Origin: Actinoplanes campanulatus
Lineage (GTDB): Bacteria > Actinomycetota > Actinomycetes > Mycobacteriales > Micromonosporaceae
Length of the DNA: 64,000 nt
Direction: 5' to 3'
Assembly (NCBI RefSeq): GCF_014647795.1
Contig: NZ_BMPW01000030.1
Span: forward strand, 1 to 64,000
The notes under the pieces are model-generated. The model was not told where the DNA came from. It ran no database searches and saw only the letters and a program-made list of their open reading frames with translations. Shown in pieces: positions 51,752-59,089 of this stretch. Each line of letters begins with the position of its first letter. The first letter of the stretch is position 1. The position numbers and the translations under genes are program-made.

Positions 51752-51757
51752 TAGGCT
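51752..51757 (+). promoter_or_regulatory. Candidate -10 of the leaderless MarR gene
   Basis: TAGGCT at exactly -12 to -7 from the GTG at 51764; no RBS present. Confidence 0.55.
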
Positions 51758-51763
51758 TTCCCG

Positions 51764-52216
51764 GTGGCCAAGTCGGAGAATCAGATCGGAGTCGTCGCCG
51801 CACTCGTGCGCACGGCATTCCTGGTCAACGCTGTCTATGCTGAGTCGGCCCGCGAGTTCAGCCTCACCCAGCAACAGGGCCAACTGCTCTGTGTGCTGAT
51901 GCCCCAGGCCTATGCGATGGGCGAGTTGAGCACCATTCTCGGCCTCGCCAAATCCAGCCTAACCGGCCTCGTCGACCGCACCGAACGTAACGGCCTGGTC
52001 CGCCGCGACCCCGATCCACGCGACCCGCGAGGCGTCCGCGTGACCCTCACCCCCGCCGGCGCCGAACTCGCCGACCGCTTCTACACCGAGACCTGCCGCC
52101 GGGTCGCCGAGCTGCCCGCCACCCTGAGCGACCAGGAACGCGACACGGTCGCCGGCCTCCTCAGCCGCGTGATCCACGACAACCAGGTGCCAGTCGTCTT
52201 CAGCGAAACCCCTTGA
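51764..52216 (+). CDS. MarR-family transcriptional regulator
   Basis: 150-aa dimeric winged-helix repressor: LSTILGLAKSSLTGLVDRTERNGLVRRDPDPRDPRGVRVTLTPAG is the recognition helix and wing, flanked by dimerisation helices. Likely autoregulates and controls the divergent LLM enzyme through the boxes at 51698-51739. GTG start, leaderless. Confidence 0.92.
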   Translation: MAKSENQIGVVAALVRTAFLVNAVYAESAREFSLTQQQGQLLCVLMPQAYAMGELSTILGLAKSSLTGLVDRTERNGLVRRDPDPRDPRGVRVTLTPAGAELADRFYTETCRRVAELPATLSDQERDTVAGLLSRVIHDNQVPVVFSETP

Positions 52217-52277
52217 TGGGTACGGCGTTCGCCGCCCCCGCCGAATCCACCCCGCCCCGCCGGCTCCACGCGAGGCG

Positions 52278-52397
52278 CTGCAACGCGAGCCCGTGACGCG
52301 CCCGCCGGGCCGAGCTCGGTGGCCGGGCAGGCGTCCTCACCACCTGCAACGCAGACCCGTGATGCGCGTACCGGGTTGAGTTCGGTGGCCGGGCAGG
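52278..52397. repeat. 54-bp direct repeat pair
   Basis: Copies at 52278-52331 and 52344-52397, 66 bp apart start to start, with about ten mismatches; the last 17 bases are identical. The pair fills most of the 270-base gap between the MarR gene and the kinase gene, in which I see no gene. Confidence 0.65.
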
Positions 52398-52489
52398 AGG
52401 ACACCGAGGGCAAGTTCCCTGGGCTGGGCTCGGTGACAGCCCAGCGGTGCGGTCGCAGGGCTGGGGACCCGCCCTCGCAGACTGGTGTG

Positions 52490-53155
52490 ATGACCGCATC
52501 CGCTGACCGGTGTGCCACTCTGCGACACGTCGCCGACCGCATCGCCGAACTCGACGACGGCGGCGGGCTCCGCATCGGTGTTGACGGCGTGGACGGGGCC
52601 GGCAAGACCGTCTTGGCGGACGAGCTCGCCGCCCAGCTTCGTGTGCCCGGACGGCCCGTCGTGCGGGTGTCGCTCGACGACTTCCACCACGTGCGGGCCG
52701 TCCGCCATCGGCAGGGCCGGGACTCCCCGCGGGGCTTCTGGGAGGACTCCTACGACTACGACCGCTTCCGGCGTGACGTCCTCGAACCCTTCGGGCCGGG
52801 TGGTTCCCGGCGCTACCGGGCGGCGGCCCACGACCTGGAAACCGATGTCGTCCTCGACGGGGAGCCGTGCGCCGCGGACCCCGGCGCGGTGCTCATCGTG
52901 GACGGGCTGTTCCTGCACCGCGACGAACTCGTACCGGTCTGGGATCTGTCGGTCTTCCTTGACGTCCCCTTCGAGGAGACGGCCCGGCGCATGGCTGATC
53001 GGGACGGCACCAGCCCCGACCCGGACCACCCCGGGATGCGGCGCTACGTAGAGGGCCAGCGCCTCTACTTCGCCGCGTGCGCACCCCAGGATCGCGCCAC
53101 GATCCTGATCGACAACCGCGACTTCGCCGCTCCCCGGATCATCCGCGAACGGTAG
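52490..53155 (+). CDS. P-loop kinase, uridine-kinase-like
   Basis: 221-aa nucleoside/phosphoribulokinase-type enzyme. Walker A GVDGVDGAGKTVLADEL, a substrate Asp region VSLDDFHHVRAVRHRQG, VLIVDGLFLHRDELVPVWDLSVFLDV (Walker B) and a lid-like RMADRDG. This matches the uridine-kinase-like family common in actinobacteria; the true substrate (uridine, panthothenate-like or other) is not known. ATG at 52490 is preferred because conserved sequence starts close after it. Confidence 0.82.
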   Translation: MTASADRCATLRHVADRIAELDDGGGLRIGVDGVDGAGKTVLADELAAQLRVPGRPVVRVSLDDFHHVRAVRHRQGRDSPRGFWEDSYDYDRFRRDVLEPFGPGGSRRYRAAAHDLETDVVLDGEPCAADPGAVLIVDGLFLHRDELVPVWDLSVFLDVPFEETARRMADRDGTSPDPDHPGMRRYVEGQRLYFAACAPQDRATILIDNRDFAAPRIIRER

Positions 53156-53570
53156 GCGGATCTCCCCGGCCGGCCCTGAGCGCTGTTTCGAGGACGTTGA
53201 GACAACGCTGACCCTGCTGGTCAATTGGTCCACTGTCCGTTCCTCCGGCTCGTTTGCGCCGGCCAGCGCACACGTAACGGTTTGCGTGGTCGCCCGCCCG
53301 CGTCATGGCGGCAGGCCGGGCACACGAACGGCGCGACGTGAGCGGCCGCCGGGACGGACAGCGCGGGCGGCGGATGGCAGTGGGGTAGTTGACCAGCGGG
53401 GTCAGCGCTCAGAGCCGGCCGGGGTTCGCGGTTCCCGATGGATCGCTCGCGCGCTATCTCGGGCGCTGCCCGGGCCAGGCCCTGCCCGGGGCCACGTAGC
53501 GGCCCTGGGGCGGACACCGGATAGGCCCTACGCTGTGCTGGTCAGCGGGCGGTCGCGCGGTGAGGTGAGC
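53156..53570. other. Intergenic region with GCACACG repeats
   Basis: Roughly 400 bases before the TPR gene. It holds two units of the dispersed GCACACG repeat (listed separately). Open frames reading into the TPR gene from 53286 are low-complexity and not counted as coding. Confidence 0.5.
53268..53332. repeat. GCACACG repeat, two units in reverse orientation
   Basis: GCACACGTAACGG (53268-53280) and GCACACGAACGGC (53320-53332), 52 bp apart. The second is the exact reverse complement of GCCGTTCGTGTGC at 12925 and 12976, which are also spaced by about 51 bp. Confidence 0.7.
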
Positions 53571-55892
53571 ATGGGGTGGCGGCACGGATTCGGCGAGGCG
53601 GAGCGGCTGCAGCGGGCCGCCGCCGTGGAGCTCACCCGGGCGATGGAGGACGACGACCCGGCCGCCTATGAGCGCGCCACCGACCTGCTCGAACAGGTGC
53701 TGCGGATGTTCGGGCCGGGCGTTCCACAGTGGGCGCCCCTGCACGCCGCCTGCGGGAACGCGCTGCTGCGCCGGTTCCAGCTGACCGGGGACCTCACCGT
53801 GCTCCGCGAATCGGTGCGGTGCAGCCAGGTGGCCGTCGACGCGGCCGGAGCCGTGGACGCGGAGACCCGGGCGGTCCTGCACCACCAGCTCGCGGTGGCG
53901 CTCCGGCATCTGTTCGAGGCCCGGGGCAACCCGGACGACCTGGAAGCGGCGCTGCTCAGTGCCCGCCTCTCGATCGCCGTGCCGATCCCCGACCAGGACT
54001 TTTCGGCCTCCTGTCAGGCACAACTCGGGGTGCTCCTACGGCTGCGGCACCTGATCAGCGGGTCGGTCGCCGACATTGACGAGGCCGTGACGGTGTGCCG
54101 GCAGGCGGTGGCCGCGGAGCCGAAGCCCGGTTCGGACCGGGCGTCCCATCTGAACAATCTGGCGTCCGCGCTGTGGGCCCGCTTCGAACAGGACGGCGGC
54201 ATGCGCGACCTGGAGGACGCGGTGCAGGCTGCCGAACAGGCGCTGGACGCCTCATCGGACGGGCACCCGGAACGGCCGCTGATCATGGGCACGCTCGGGA
54301 CGGTCCTGCGCTACCGCGGCGAGCGCACCGGGTCCGCCGAGGACCTCGACACCGCCCTCGACCTGCTGGACCGGGCGGTCGCCGCCACCGAACGGTCGTC
54401 GGCGCGGTGGCCGCTGTACATCGCCAACCGGGCCGCCGTGTTCCGCGCCCGGTTCGATCTGTCCGGCGCCGACGAGGACCTCGACCGGGCCATCACCGAG
54501 ACCGCGGCCGCCCTGCAACGCCCCGATCTGGTCGGCGCCGAATACCCGGGCATGCTGGTCAACCTGGCGACCGCCCGGGCGGTACGGTTCGCGCGACTGG
54601 GCGCGGCCGCAGATCTCCGCGACGCCGTGGCGGCGCTGCGGAAGGTGCGGGCACTGCTGCCCGGCGACGACCCGCGGCGGGCGGTGGTCACCGCCGAACT
54701 GGGCTCCTGCCTACTCGGCCGCCACGACCGCACCGGCTCCGCCGAGGATCTGGACGAGGCGGTCAGCCTCCTCGAGGAGGCGGCGCTCCCCGACCTGGCG
54801 GCGCTTTCCGGCCCGGGCGCGCTTTCCGGCCCGGGAACGCATTCCAACCCGGTGGCGTTTCCCGGCTCGCTCTCCGATCCCGGGGCGATGCCCGATCCGG
54901 GGGTATCCCCCGACACGCACGCGCTTCCCGACCCGGCGGCGACCGCCGACACGCAGGCTCTTCCCGACTCGGCGGCGACAGTCGATCCCGTGCATGGAGA
55001 AGATGACACTTCCTCTCGCGGTGGTGGTGATCGTGGTTCCTCCCGCAGGAGCGGCGGTGGTGGTTCTTCACGCGGTGCCAGAGGCGGTAGGTCTCTTCAC
55101 AGTGGTACCGCCGACCGGGAGCAGGCCGCGGGCTGGCTGGTCAATCTGAGCCATGTACTGCGACGACGCTGGCAGGAACGGGGCGATCCCGCCGATCTGG
55201 ACGCGGCGGTCCGGCACGCGGCCACGGCGGCGCAACGGCTCGCGGCCGTCGACCCCCGGCGGATCGCCGCGCTGACCGCCGAGGGCGTCGCCCGGTACGA
55301 CCGTTTCCAGAGCCGGGGCGACACCACCGATCTGGCGGCCGGTATAGCCGTGCTCGGCGAGGCCTTGGACCGAACCGGGGGCCAGCGACCCGGGCATGGC
55401 CTGCTGCTCAGCGCCTACGGAGCCGCCCTCGCCGCCCGAGCCGAGCGGACCGGCCGGTCCGGCGATCTACGTGGCGCCATCTCCTGCTGGCGGGAAGCGT
55501 CCGCCACCGGCGCCGCGCATGTCACCGATCGTCTCGACGCGGCCGTCCGCTGGGCTCAGACGGCGGCCGCGTCCGGGAACCCACGGCTGGCGGCCGAGGG
55601 ATACCGGACCGCGGTGACGCTGCTGGACCTGCTCGCCTGGCGAGGGCTGGACGGCGGAGACCAGCGGCACCGGCTCGCCGCTTGGCCCGCCCTCGCCGCA
55701 GACGCCGCGGCCTGCGAGTTGACCGCCGATCCGGCCGCGGCGATCAGCGGCCTGGAAGCGGGCCGGTCGGTCCTCTGGTCCCAGTTGCTCGACCTTCGTA
55801 CCGACGTCCGGGACCGCTACCCGAACCTGCCGCCCGATCTGGCCACCAGACTGAACCGGGTCCGCCAGACCCTGGACCGGCCCACCACCTGA
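53571..55892 (+). CDS. TPR-repeat protein, N-terminal half of a TPR-CHAT type protein
   Basis: 773-aa soluble helical-repeat protein. Repeats of roughly 45 residues show the pattern LA-LR-RF--TGD--DLD-A and related forms (GSAEDLDTALDLLDRAVAA, GDPADLDAAVRHAATAA). A low-complexity linker (about 410-510) splits it into two blocks. It ends GLEAGRSVLWSQLLDLRTDVRDRYPNLPPDLATRLNRVRQTLDRPTT, which in intact homologues is followed directly by the CHAT-protease part. Here that part is encoded separately on the other strand (57003-58244). GAGGTGAG precedes the ATG. Likely the sensor or scaffold arm of a CHAT protease. Confidence 0.85.
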   Translation: MGWRHGFGEAERLQRAAAVELTRAMEDDDPAAYERATDLLEQVLRMFGPGVPQWAPLHAACGNALLRRFQLTGDLTVLRESVRCSQVAVDAAGAVDAETRAVLHHQLAVALRHLFEARGNPDDLEAALLSARLSIAVPIPDQDFSASCQAQLGVLLRLRHLISGSVADIDEAVTVCRQAVAAEPKPGSDRASHLNNLASALWARFEQDGGMRDLEDAVQAAEQALDASSDGHPERPLIMGTLGTVLRYRGERTGSAEDLDTALDLLDRAVAATERSSARWPLYIANRAAVFRARFDLSGADEDLDRAITETAAALQRPDLVGAEYPGMLVNLATARAVRFARLGAAADLRDAVAALRKVRALLPGDDPRRAVVTAELGSCLLGRHDRTGSAEDLDEAVSLLEEAALPDLAALSGPGALSGPGTHSNPVAFPGSLSDPGAMPDPGVSPDTHALPDPAATADTQALPDSAATVDPVHGEDDTSSRGGGDRGSSRRSGGGGSSRGARGGRSLHSGTADREQAAGWLVNLSHVLRRRWQERGDPADLDAAVRHAATAAQRLAAVDPRRIAALTAEGVARYDRFQSRGDTTDLAAGIAVLGEALDRTGGQRPGHGLLLSAYGAALAARAERTGRSGDLRGAISCWREASATGAAHVTDRLDAAVRWAQTAAASGNPRLAAEGYRTAVTLLDLLAWRGLDGGDQRHRLAAWPALAADAAACELTADPAAAISGLEAGRSVLWSQLLDLRTDVRDRYPNLPPDLATRLNRVRQTLDRPTT
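54797..54985 (+). repeat. 18-bp in-frame low-complexity repeat in the TPR gene
   Basis: GCGCTTTCCGGCCCGG recurs at 54797-54840 and decays rightward; translated it is a six-residue period (ALSGPG, THSNPV, PDPGVS, PDTHAL). It forms the linker between two TPR blocks and is followed by a Gly/Arg/Ser-rich tract. Confidence 0.65.
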
Positions 55893-56223
55893 AAGACGGC
55901 TCCCACGACAGGCCGGCTCGCGGCGGACGATCACCCGTGGTCAAGGTTCGCGTTTCGCTGCCGGCATCTTTCTCGGTACGCCTGACGCAGTCCCGTTCCT
56001 ATCAGGACCGTTCCGCCCAGCCACGCGAGCTTTCTGCCACGGCGGGCTCTGCCGCGCCCACCGGGCGGAGGTCGGTGGTCCCGCGCCACCACGCCTCCCG
56101 TCCGCCATGAGTAGACGAAATATGTCGACGAGCGCGTTGACGGTGGTCAGCGGGACTCTTCCGTGGAGCCTCGGCCGTTCACGGCCGGCGGAAACCCGAT
56201 CGCCCGCGGAGCAGGACAGGAAA

Positions 56224-56250
56224 GCCGGTTCGCCGCCCAGGCGAACCGGC
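56224..56250. terminator. Hairpin (possible terminator)
   Basis: Perfect 11-bp stem and 5-nt loop, 330 nt past the TPR stop. It could end transcription from either side. Confidence 0.5.
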
Positions 56251-56732
56251 GTTGAACACTCCTGTTGCGCAAGTGAAGAGGAGCGCTACCTTATTCGGGT
56301 CAGGGCGGAGGTTCCCACGCACCGGTGCAAGCGGGGAACGGCTGTCGCGGACCATCGATGTCATGACCATTGCGGCTCGGATTCGTCCAAGCTGGGGCGC
56401 ATTCGATCGCCCAGGCGTGGCCTGACCTCGCAGCCAGCAAGGAAGAGATCCGCAAGCCGGCCCGTTCATGAGCCCACATGGGTGACGTAGCCGCCGGTGG
56501 GTGTGTCGGCCTGGGCCGCGGAAGCTGCGGGCGACGTCCGAGCGGGTCGGTGCGCACGAAGGCCTGTGCGTGTGCGCTTGTCGGGGTCACTGGCCGGGTG
56601 GGTGAGCACAGTAGCGGCAGCGTATGCGGCGGCCCGGGCTGTGGCGGGAGGTCCCAGCGGGACGGCGCTGTTGCCGGAAGCGGGCCGTCGGGGTGGCTGG
56701 CGAGCTGGGTGGCCACCGAGCGACGGGACCGA

Positions 56733-56816
56733 TGGCAGGAACGGTCGCTGGGGCGGGGTGCTGGTTGTGGCCGGTGGCAGGAACTGGCGCTGGAGCGAGG
56801 TGCTCGTCGTGGCCGG
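56733..56816. repeat. 42-bp tandem duplication
   Basis: Two adjoining copies (56733-56774, 56775-56816) differing at six positions. Both begin TGGCAGGAAC and end GTGGCCGG. Confidence 0.75.
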
Positions 56817-57002
56817 GTTTGCCGGACCACCGATCTAACTCGAAAGTAGACCTACTTCCTCCCGATTAGGGCCGCTTCGCGCAGCGGAGCGGCAGGGACT
56901 CAGCCCGGCGGGCGCGGCACAGGCTGGAGTGGCAGGTGGCTCGCGGGGAGCCGCGGGGCGATCAGGATTCTTCGGGGGCGGCCTTGCCCGTACCGGAAAG
57001 GG

Positions 57003-58244
57003 TTATGGGCCGGTGTGGGCGAAAGGGGTCCAGACGCTGGGTTGGTCGGGGTGGTTGCGGCGGAGTTCGCGGACCGCGTGGTGCAGGGCCTCGGCGGCGC
57101 GGTCGGCGTCGAGGACGCCGTTGTGGGCGAGGCGTTCGTAGACGCGTTCGGCGACCTGGGCGGCTTCGGCGTCCAGGACCGACCAGAGGGTGGCCACGAC
57201 GTGCCGGAAGCCGGTGTAGTGCAGGGCCGCGGCCAGGGTGATCGCCTCGTCGGGGAGGGTGACGCCGCCGACGGCGGTCTTGCAGCCGGACAGGTAGGCG
57301 AAGTCGCCGCGATGCTGCTGGGCGCTCAGATCGGTGACGGTGAGCATGCCGTCGTGCACCAGGACGCCGCCGTGGGACGGGTCGGCCAAATTCTGTTCGC
57401 CGTGGCAGGCGAAGTGGGCCCAGCGGTGGCCGCGCATCTCGCGCAGCACGTCGTCGCGGGTGGCTTCGGGGCCGATCAACCTGGTGCGGTTGTCGCCGAA
57501 CAGGCGTTCCACCAGGCGTTTCTCGACCAGCACGTTGGGCAGGGATGCCTGCCCGGGGGTTTCCGGCATGCCGACGAAGAGCATCCGCGCGGCGCCGGCC
57601 TCGGCGTCCGGTTGGGGGCGGCGGGCCTCGACGAGGGCGCGTAGCGTCGGGGTGTACGACGAGATGACCCGGTCGATGACGGATGCTCCGGGCTCGGAGT
57701 GGTCGCCGGCCGCGTGGATCGGCAGCAGGGTGAGCGGGCCGGTCGGGCACCACCAGACGCGTGGCCACTCCCCGTCGGCGGGCGGGGGCGCCGTGTGGCC
57801 GAGGTGGTTGAGCACGGGCCGGGCGAACGACTCCCACATCCAGCGCAGACAGTCGTCCAGAAGGGATTCGACGTCGTCGGTCACGCCCTCGACGACCAGG
57901 TCCCGCTGGTCGCCGCGCAGCACCCGGAGTTGCCGGTCGCCGACCGCGTCCAGGTACGCTTCGACGCGCTCGCCGACGATGTCCTGGGTGAGCTCCGGCA
58001 GGGGGATCGTGGTGACCTCGGTCTCGTGCACGATCAGGGCGTCGCAGCGCCAGCGGCTCACGTTGATGATCACGACGGGGCCGCCGGACGCGGCCGGGAG
58101 CAGGGTCTCCAGCCTCGGAGGGCGCAGGAAGTCCTCGAAACCCTCGATGGCGCGGACCTGTTCGACCAGGTCGTCCCACTCGCGGGCGAGGGCCATCCGC
58201 CGGTCGACGTCCTGGGTGAAGCGCTCGGGGCTGCCGGGCATCAT
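57003..58244 (-). CDS. CHAT-domain caspase-like protease, C-terminal half of a TPR-CHAT type protein
   Basis: 413-aa protein ending in a CHAT (clan CD) protease domain with catalytic His281 (RWAHFACHG) and Cys321 (YLSGCKTA). It opens with VDRRMALAREWDDLVEQVRAIEGFEDFLRPP and PVVIINVSRWRCDALIV, which in most actinobacterial homologues lies inside one long TPR-CHAT protein just after the TPR part. Here the TPR part is a separate, convergent gene. ATG at 58244 or 58241; no strong RBS. CHAT proteases cleave specific protein targets, in some bacteria as cell-death or defence effectors; the role here is unproven. Confidence 0.9.
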   Translation of the reverse strand: MMPGSPERFTQDVDRRMALAREWDDLVEQVRAIEGFEDFLRPPRLETLLPAASGGPVVIINVSRWRCDALIVHETEVTTIPLPELTQDIVGERVEAYLDAVGDRQLRVLRGDQRDLVVEGVTDDVESLLDDCLRWMWESFARPVLNHLGHTAPPPADGEWPRVWWCPTGPLTLLPIHAAGDHSEPGASVIDRVISSYTPTLRALVEARRPQPDAEAGAARMLFVGMPETPGQASLPNVLVEKRLVERLFGDNRTRLIGPEATRDDVLREMRGHRWAHFACHGEQNLADPSHGGVLVHDGMLTVTDLSAQQHRGDFAYLSGCKTAVGGVTLPDEAITLAAALHYTGFRHVVATLWSVLDAEAAQVAERVYERLAHNGVLDADRAAEALHHAVRELRRNHPDQPSVWTPFAHTGP

Positions 58245-58320
58245 CGCCCCATCAAACCCGATGATCGTCCGCAGTGGAACCGGCGGAACGTCCGACCCCG
58301 GACGGCTGTCGGTGGACGGC

Positions 58321-58359
58321 GCGACGCCCCAGCCGCAGGGGGATCGGCTGGGGCGTCGC
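58321..58359 (-). terminator. Strong terminator of the CAP-domain gene
   Basis: 15-bp perfect stem (58321-58335 with 58345-58359) and 9-nt loop, 15 nt past the leftward stop codon. Confidence 0.88.
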
Positions 58360-58373
58360 TGTTCGGGTGGGGG

Positions 58374-58862
58374 TCAGTAGCCGAAGTCCTGGGTGTAGTA
58401 GGGGGTGCCGTTGGCGGCGTAGGCGACGCCGACGCCGACGGTCTTGGATTTGCAGTTGAGGATGTTGGCGCGGTGGCCGGGGCTGTTCATCCAGCCGTCG
58501 ACGGTGGCGGCGGCGGTGCGGTAGCCCCAGGCGATGTTCTCGCTGGAGGGTTTGCTGTGGCCGGCGGCCTTGACGCGTTTGATGAAGGTGGAGCCGCCGG
58601 CGCCGGTGTGGGAGAACTTGCCGGTGCGGGCCATCCAGGCGCTGTGGCCGCGGGCGGCCTTGATGAGTTTGGCGTCGGCCTTGACGGCGGGGCAGCCGTG
58701 TTTGGTGCGCTGGATGTTGGTGAGCCGGTTGACCTCGGTCTGCAGGGCCACCTCGTTGGGCTTGGCGGGGGCGGCTTCGGCGGGGGACGCGATCATGACG
58801 GTGCCGGCGGCGACCGGGGCGATGAGGGCGGTCACGGCGATGCGGCGGAGAAGCTGGCGCAA
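58374..58862 (-). CDS. Secreted CAP (SCP/PR-1-like) domain protein
   Basis: 162-aa exported protein. Signal peptide LRRIAVTALIAPVAAGTVMIASPAEA, then the CAP fold: HSAWMARTGKFSH, SENIAWGYR, GHRANILN and YYTQDFG, with the CAP cavity His and Glu present. Two cysteines likely pair. I chose the TTG at 58862, 6 nt after GGAAGGA; a GTG at 58898 would add 12 residues before the signal peptide. Bacterial CAP proteins are extracellular and of unclear function. Confidence 0.88.
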   Translation of the reverse strand: MRQLLRRIAVTALIAPVAAGTVMIASPAEAAPAKPNEVALQTEVNRLTNIQRTKHGCPAVKADAKLIKAARGHSAWMARTGKFSHTGAGGSTFIKRVKAAGHSKPSSENIAWGYRTAAATVDGWMNSPGHRANILNCKSKTVGVGVAYAANGTPYYTQDFGY

Positions 58863-59032
58863 AATCGGTCCTTCCGGGGAAGTGTGTTGCGGGCTCACCG
58901 TTGACTTCGGCCTGGCGTGTGTGGGGGTGATTGCCGGGCCGGTGCGCGTGGGTCACCGTCCGGTTGCCGGGTTCGCGGAGTGACCGCCGACACTTTCGAT
59001 ACGAGACCGTTCCGTTTTGCGGGAGGCGGGAC

Positions 59033-59066
59033 TAGCGTCGCGTTTGAAAACGGAACGGTTCCGTTT
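59033..59066 (+). promoter_or_regulatory. Promoter and TetR operator of the MFS gene
   Basis: TAGCGT (59033-59038) is a likely -10. Just downstream lies AAACGGAACGGTTCCGTTT (59048-59066), a perfect palindrome with 9-bp arms around one base, covering the expected +1 region. A further half-site GTTCCGTTT lies at 59009-59017, near the -35. The TetR gene downstream of the transporter is the likely binder. Confidence 0.75.
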
Positions 59067-59089
59067 CGAAAAATCGGGGGAAGCCGCAC

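Larger units (their letters stand above)
55893..57002. other. 1.1-kb gene-poor region between convergent TPR and CHAT genes
   Basis: No credible gene. It holds: GCGGACGATCA (55923-55933), which is matched inversely just beyond the CHAT gene (58262-58272); a perfect 11-bp hairpin (56224-56234 with 56240-56250); a nested hairpin region near 56311-56339 (GTTCCC with GGGAAC around GCACCGGTGC); and a 42-bp tandem duplication (56733-56816). Open frames here have repetitive, non-coding composition. Confidence 0.6.
55923..58272. repeat. 11-bp inverted repeat bracketing the CHAT segment
   Basis: GCGGACGATCA at 55923-55933 and TGATCGTCCGC at 58262-58272. They lie 30 bp past the TPR stop and 18 bp beyond the CHAT start. 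Flipping the segment between them would place the CHAT gene co-directional and directly after the TPR gene. A short repeat like this could also be chance. Confidence 0.4.

Noticed and set aside
53286-53570. N-terminal extension of the TPR gene
   Set aside because: The frame is open but Arg/Pro-rich, crosses the GCACACG repeat and has no RBS; GAGGTGAG before 53571 gives a better start.
55682-56110. Plus-strand open frame of 142 codons across the TPR stop
   Set aside because: Arg/Pro-rich shadow of the TPR gene with no family features; kept only as context for the inversion idea.
56311-56339. Possible riboswitch or structured RNA
   Set aside because: The nested stem is small, matches no class I know and has no adjacent metabolic gene in the right position.
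56478-56849. Gly/Arg-rich frame in the TPR-CHAT gap
   Set aside because: It spans the 42-bp duplication, has biased composition and parallel open frames, so it looks like repeat DNA and not a gene.
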